Assembly (NCBI GenBank): GCA_034436555.1
Contig: DAOTUU010000054.1
Coordinates: 113,886 to 177,885, forward strand
DNA from: JAFMJV01 sp034436555
GTDB lineage: Bacteria; Chloroflexota; Limnocylindria; Limnocylindrales; CSP1-4
DNA length: 64,000 bases
Direction: 5' to 3'
This document shows positions 60,768-64,000 of the stretch, piece by piece. The notes under the pieces are model-generated. The model worked only from the letters and a program-made list of their open reading frames with translations. It had not been told where the DNA came from and did no database searches. Made by a program: the position numbers and the translations under genes. The first letter of the stretch is position 1. Each line of letters begins with the position of its first letter.

Positions 60768-61993
60768 CGCACGCGGAGGTCGTGGCGCTCATCGATGCCG
60801 CCATCGGCACCCCCGGACGGCTGCGGACGCTGCTGGGCGCGGCCACCCCGGAGGGAGATGCGCTGCGGGCGCACCTCGCCGACTGCCCGGAGTGCCGAGC
60901 TGAGGCGGGCGCGTGGCAGGCCGTGGACGAGGCGCTCGTGGCCGTGACGCCAGACACCATGGTCGCGCCACCCGCGGCTCGGTCGCGCATCCTCGCGAAC
61001 GTGGTGGCCACGGGCGTGGCGCGCGGCCCGGACCATGTGCTGGGCACGCGGGCCGGATCGACCCACGGCGCCACGGTGCCGGGCGCGGCCCCGACCCAGG
61101 GCTCGCCGGGCGCCGTCCCGACCCACGGCGCCTCGGTGTCGGGCGTGGCGCCTCCCCACGGCGCGCCGGGCACGGCCCCGACCCAGAGCTCGCCGGGCTC
61201 GGCCCCGACCCAGGGTTCGCCGGGCACGCCGCCGACCGCGGGTCGCGTCTGGCGCACCCCGGGCGGTCGCCCGCTGCCGTCGCCCGTCCAGCCGTCGCCT
61301 GCCCAGTCGGCCGTCGCGCCCGAGCCTTCGTCGCCCGAGCCCGGGAACCCCCCGACTGCCGGCCATCCATCCGCGGCGCCCGGTCCGCCCCCTGCCGACG
61401 CCGAGTCGCCGTCGACAGGCTCGTCGGTGGCCGGTCGCCGGGGCCTGCGCCTGCTGCCCGGCGGCCAGGACCGCGACGGGGTCGGCTTCCGGGTGTTCCT
61501 CGCCGTCGCGGCAGCGGCCGTGTTCCTGTTCGCCCTGGGTGCGGCGCTCGGCGGACCGCTGGGCCTCACCTCGACGACGACCGTCCAGGACACCACGGCT
61601 CGCGCGGAGCTGGAGAGGGTCACCGGACGGATGGCGGACCTGCTCCAGCTTCCCGGCGCGGTCGTCGCACCGCTCTCGGACCGATCCGGCGAGCCTGCCG
61701 GAGCGGTCGTCCTGGCACCGGCGGACACGCGGCTGCTGGGCGTGGTGACCCGCGCCCTGCCGCGGCTCGAGGGAGACGGACGGTACGTGTGCGTGCTGGT
61801 CCGGGGCGACGAGCGCTACGTGGTGGGGCTCATGGTGTTCGCGGACGACCCGTCGGGAGAGGGTGATGTCGCGTACTGGATCGCACCGCTGGACGACACC
61901 GTGCCGCTGGACATCGGTGCGCCCGGCGATGTGTTCAACATCTGGGTCGAGGGCGACACGGGCGGTGAGCCGATCCTGACGACCACCTTCTGA
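60764..61993 (+). CDS. Membrane-bound zinc-binding anti-sigma factor
   Basis: A 409-residue protein. The N-terminal ZAS motif is H37-x3-C41-x2-C44 (HLADCPECR), which binds zinc and the sigma factor. Then comes a ~190-residue Pro/Gly/Thr-rich linker with a decapeptide-like repeat (GAAPTQGSPG, GTAPTQSSPG, GSAPTQGSPG at about 107-155). A single membrane helix is at 243-263. The C-terminal exterior domain (about 275-409) is strand-rich, with LERVTGRMADLLQLPGA and RYVCVLVRGDERYVVGL. The very long linker is unusual. It should hold the sigma factor at the membrane until an external signal acts. Confidence 0.9.
   Translation: MTHAEVVALIDAAIGTPGRLRTLLGAATPEGDALRAHLADCPECRAEAGAWQAVDEALVAVTPDTMVAPPAARSRILANVVATGVARGPDHVLGTRAGSTHGATVPGAAPTQGSPGAVPTHGASVSGVAPPHGAPGTAPTQSSPGSAPTQGSPGTPPTAGRVWRTPGGRPLPSPVQPSPAQSAVAPEPSSPEPGNPPTAGHPSAAPGPPPADAESPSTGSSVAGRRGLRLLPGGQDRDGVGFRVFLAVAAAAVFLFALGAALGGPLGLTSTTTVQDTTARAELERVTGRMADLLQLPGAVVAPLSDRSGEPAGAVVLAPADTRLLGVVTRALPRLEGDGRYVCVLVRGDERYVVGLMVFADDPSGEGDVAYWIAPLDDTVPLDIGAPGDVFNIWVEGDTGGEPILTTTF
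61065..61235 (+). repeat. 30-bp coding repeats in the anti-sigma linker
   Basis: GGC-GCC-GACCCA-type units of about 30 bp, coding for GxAPTQxSPG, are repeated about five times inside the gene. Confidence 0.7.
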
Positions 61994-62045
61994 GCCGCGT
62001 CACGCGTGGGCCCGTCGAGGGCCGGGCAAGCCGCTCGCCCGCGGA

Positions 62046-62342
62046 TCAGCGCAGCGGGTCGTCTTCCGGCGCCGTGGCGGCCGCGACCACCGTGCCGCCC
62101 GCGACCATCGTGCCGCCCGCCAGGTACGCGCGATGCAGCTCCAGGATCTCCTCCACGAGCGCCTGCGGCGCCACGCCCCCATCCGCCTCGATCGTGGCGC
62201 TGATCCAGCGCGCCTCGGCGACCTGCTCCGTGCGCGACTGATCGTCATCGCGCCGGGCGAGGCGGACGGCGGTGAACCAGACGACCGCCACGCCGATGAC
62301 GATGCCCAGGACCAGGAGCCACCACATGTAGCCGTCGTTCAT
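62046..62342 (-). CDS. Short single-pass membrane protein
   Basis: A 98-residue protein. Residues ~5-25 form one membrane helix (MWWLLVLGIVIGVAVVWFTA). A charged stretch RLARRDDDQSRTEQ follows, then a helical segment WISATIEADGGVAPQALVEEILELHRAYLAG. The start at 62342 is supported by the -10 box 8 nt upstream. I recall similar short proteins in environmental Chloroflexota genomes but no function is known. Confidence 0.75.
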   Translation of the reverse strand: MNDGYMWWLLVLGIVIGVAVVWFTAVRLARRDDDQSRTEQVAEARWISATIEADGGVAPQALVEEILELHRAYLAGGTMVAGGTVVAAATAPEDDPLR

Positions 62343-62350
62343 CGCCGCGC

Positions 62351-62356
62351 AGCATA
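62351..62356 (-). promoter_or_regulatory. -10 box for a leaderless start
   Basis: TATGCT on the minus strand lies 8 nt before the ATG at 62342, with no ribosome binding site. Confidence 0.58.
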
Positions 62357-62451
62357 CCCCGCGCGCCGCCCCGCCCCCGCGTGTCCCCGTCCGCCGAGGA
62401 CCCGCCGTCCCGCGCCGCGCCCTCGACCGTCGTCGCGCGGGGCCCCGCGGC

Positions 62452-63753
62452 TCACCAGTACCGCAGCGCGTCCCGGAACATGGCCTCCAGGTCGCCTCGG
62501 TCGGCGGGACGCGGCGACAGCTTCGTGACCCGCTGCTGCGGCAGCGTGCCGTCGGCGAGCATCGGGGCATCCGCCTCGGTGTAGCCCACCGCGGCGAGGC
62601 CGCTGGGCATGCCGGTGCGGCGCATCAGCGCCACGAGCGTGTCGGCCAGGATGGTGCCCGCGTCCTCCGGAGCGGCCCCCCGCACCTCCGCGCCCATCAG
62701 CTCCGCCGCCCGCAGGTGGCGCGCCGGGTCGGCGGACGCGGTGAATCGGAACACCGCCGGGGCGTTGAGCACGACGCTCATCCCGTGCGGCACCATCGGG
62801 TGGTCCTGGGGGTAGCCCGCGGGACGGAACTCGCGCACCCCGCCCGCCACCGCGTAGGACATGCCGTGCGGCAGGTGGACGCCCGCGTTCCCGAAGCCGA
62901 TGCCCGCGTACGTAGCCGCGAGGCTCATCTCCGCGCGCGCCTCCGCGTCGTCGGGATGGTCCACCGCCTGCGGCAGCGAGCGAGCGACCATCCTGATGGC
63001 GTGCTCCGCCCAGATGTCGGAGAACGGGTTGCTGCCCTGGTAGGCCGGGCGCAGGGCGGGTCGCGGCGGACGCGGTCGACTCGTGGACGGGATGGCGGTG
63101 TAGGACTCCAGTGCGTGGCTGAGCACGTCGAAGCCGCCCGCCGCGGTCACCAGCGCGGGCATCGTGTGCGTGTTGAGCGGGTCGACGATGCCCAGCACCG
63201 GGCGCAGCAGACGGTGCGAGATGCCGGTCTTCACGCGCCGTGCCCGGAAGTCGAAGATGGCGGTGCCGGTCGTCTCGGACCCCGTGCCCGAGGTGGTGGG
63301 GATGGCGATGAGCGGCTTGAGCGCTCCGGGTGGGGGCGTCCCCCCGCCGATGGGGGCGTTGACGTACGTCAGGAACTCCGCGGGATGCGTGGCGTACAGG
63401 TTCGCCGCCTTGGCCGTGTCCATGGCGGAGCCGCCGCCCACCGCCACGTACCCGTCGTAGCGACCCTCCGCGGCCACGGCCGCCGCGGCCTGGAAGGAGG
63501 CATCGGTGGGCTCCACCGCGATGTCCGACCAGACCTCCACGTCCAGGCCAGCCGCACGCAGGCTGTCGGTCGCCGTCCCCACGGCCGCGGAGTCCGCCAG
63601 CCCCGGGTCGGTCACCAGCAGCACCCGGTGCAGCCCCAGCGCGCGGGCGTGGTCGCCCACCTCCGCCGTCGAGCCGGGGCCGAACACGAGGTTGGAGCTG
63701 CTCACCGAGAAGCACGGGTCGTGGTCGGGGACGCTGGATTCGAGCGCGCTCAT
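62452..63753 (-). CDS. Iron-containing alcohol dehydrogenase, hydroxyacid-oxoacid transhydrogenase-like
   Basis: A 433-residue group III dehydrogenase. Motifs are VGGGSAMDTAKAANLYATHP, AIPTTSGTGSETTGTAIF, the iron ligands in GGFDVLSHALESY and GVHLPHGMSYAV, and YQGSNPFSDIWAEHA. The last motif and the NSISDIW-like context point to the ADHFE1/HOT branch, which oxidises 4-hydroxybutyrate (gamma-hydroxybutyrate) coupled to 2-oxoglutarate reduction. The ATG at 63753 has AAGGAG 12 nt upstream, longer than ideal. Divergent from the truncated gene at 63919. Confidence 0.9.
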   Translation of the reverse strand: MSALESSVPDHDPCFSVSSSNLVFGPGSTAEVGDHARALGLHRVLLVTDPGLADSAAVGTATDSLRAAGLDVEVWSDIAVEPTDASFQAAAAVAAEGRYDGYVAVGGGSAMDTAKAANLYATHPAEFLTYVNAPIGGGTPPPGALKPLIAIPTTSGTGSETTGTAIFDFRARRVKTGISHRLLRPVLGIVDPLNTHTMPALVTAAGGFDVLSHALESYTAIPSTSRPRPPRPALRPAYQGSNPFSDIWAEHAIRMVARSLPQAVDHPDDAEARAEMSLAATYAGIGFGNAGVHLPHGMSYAVAGGVREFRPAGYPQDHPMVPHGMSVVLNAPAVFRFTASADPARHLRAAELMGAEVRGAAPEDAGTILADTLVALMRRTGMPSGLAAVGYTEADAPMLADGTLPQQRVTKLSPRPADRGDLEAMFRDALRYW

Positions 63754-63906
63754 GCGGGTCGTGTGCTCCTTGGCACGGGGATGAGGATCCGGGGATGGTG
63801 TCGCCCACCATGATGCATCGGCGCGATCCGCACGGTCGACCCATCCCGCGCCGATCGTCCGGGCCAGCCACCCGCGCGGGCCCCCCGGCGGCCCGGCGTC
63901 GCGTGG

Positions 63907-63912
63907 TACCGT
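63907..63912 (+). promoter_or_regulatory. -10 box for a leaderless start
   Basis: TACCGT ends 6 nt before the ATG at 63919, with no ribosome binding site. Confidence 0.5.
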
Positions 63913-63918
63913 CCGGGC

Positions 63919-64000
63919 ATGTCCCAACCCGGCTCGTCGCCCGTCCGTCGCCCGCGCGGCGCGTCCGTCCGTCGCCCGCGCGGCGCGTCCGTCCGTCGCC
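63919..64000 (+). CDS. N-terminal fragment with Arg/Pro repeats (runs off the window)
   Basis: The first 27 codons from an ATG at 63919 encode MSQPGSSP followed by copies of SVRRPRGA, produced by a tandem 24-bp repeat of GTCCGTCGCCCGCGCGGC. A low-complexity basic N-terminal region could precede a membrane or signalling domain, but nothing more is visible. Confidence 0.45.
   Translation, partial: MSQPGSSPVRRPRGASVRRPRGASVRR

Noticed and set aside
1..64000. tRNA, rRNA, insertion sequences, prophage and attachment sites
   Set aside because: I found no cloverleaf with TTCGANNC arms, no rRNA motifs and no transposase or integrase signatures anywhere in the window.

Overview
The window is about 64 kb of very GC-rich (roughly 70% or more) bacterial chromosome, densely coded on both strands. 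Starts are ATG or GTG, with a few TTG. It holds two F420-type (luciferase-like) oxidoreductases, an inositol catabolism set, sufB-sufD, an ECF sigma/anti-sigma pair, and many genes whose ATG lies 6-10 nt after a TANNNT -10 box with no Shine-Dalgarno sequence. Together these suggest a high-GC Chloroflexota (Limnocylindria-like) or, less likely, an actinobacterium; this is an inference. There are no rRNA or tRNA genes, CRISPR arrays, transposases or phage genes. The first 99 bases and the last 82 bases hold gene fragments cut by the window edges.

Layout. 1-4.6 kb: a secreted-protein fragment, a small DUF6855-like protein, an MFS transporter preceded by a clear cyclic-di-AMP (ydaO/yuaA) riboswitch, a GlsB/YeaQ membrane protein and a PLP-dependent decarboxylase. 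4.6-14.8 kb: a carbohydrate locus with a D-2-hydroxyacid dehydrogenase, a GH1 beta-glucosidase, a mutarotase-fold protein, a LacI regulator with two near-identical palindromic operators, an ABC sugar importer (binding protein and two permeases, no ATPase) and a large six-hairpin glycosidase-like protein. 14.9-18.4 kb: universal stress protein, a repeat array with a CGACATGTCG palindrome, CorA and an AI-2E family exporter.

18.6-36.4 kb is the most interesting part. iolD, a DegT-type aminotransferase under two tandem LacI-type operators, a second LacI regulator, a complete polyamine-type ABC importer (ATPase, Tat-exported binding protein, two permeases), two TIM-barrel isomerase/dehydratase proteins (one IolE-like) and a zinc dehydrogenase lie in one direction. 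A SulP transporter, iolB and a transaldolase-family gene follow. I read the core (22.6-31.9 kb) as one operon, possibly for import and catabolism of a cationic amino-cyclitol such as an inosamine or rhizopine-like compound.

36.7-49.4 kb: CASTOR/POLLUX-like channel, a 1092-residue secreted subtilase with a structured leader, SRAP/YedK protein, two membrane proteins (one with VPS62-like motifs), a coiled-coil membrane protein, a GAP-family protein, a second F420-type oxidoreductase and a secreted nucleoside hydrolase. 49.8-64 kb: Gfo/Idh/MocA oxidoreductase, sufB-sufD without sufC, a DUF4203-like membrane protein, a Rieske protein, a 1-kb gene-free repeat region, a three-gene run (ornithine cyclodeaminase-like, sarcosine oxidase-like, sulfite oxidase-like), a cupin, an ECF sigma factor and its zinc-binding anti-sigma factor, a short membrane protein, a hydroxyacid-oxoacid transhydrogenase-like iron dehydrogenase and a truncated repeat-rich reading frame.
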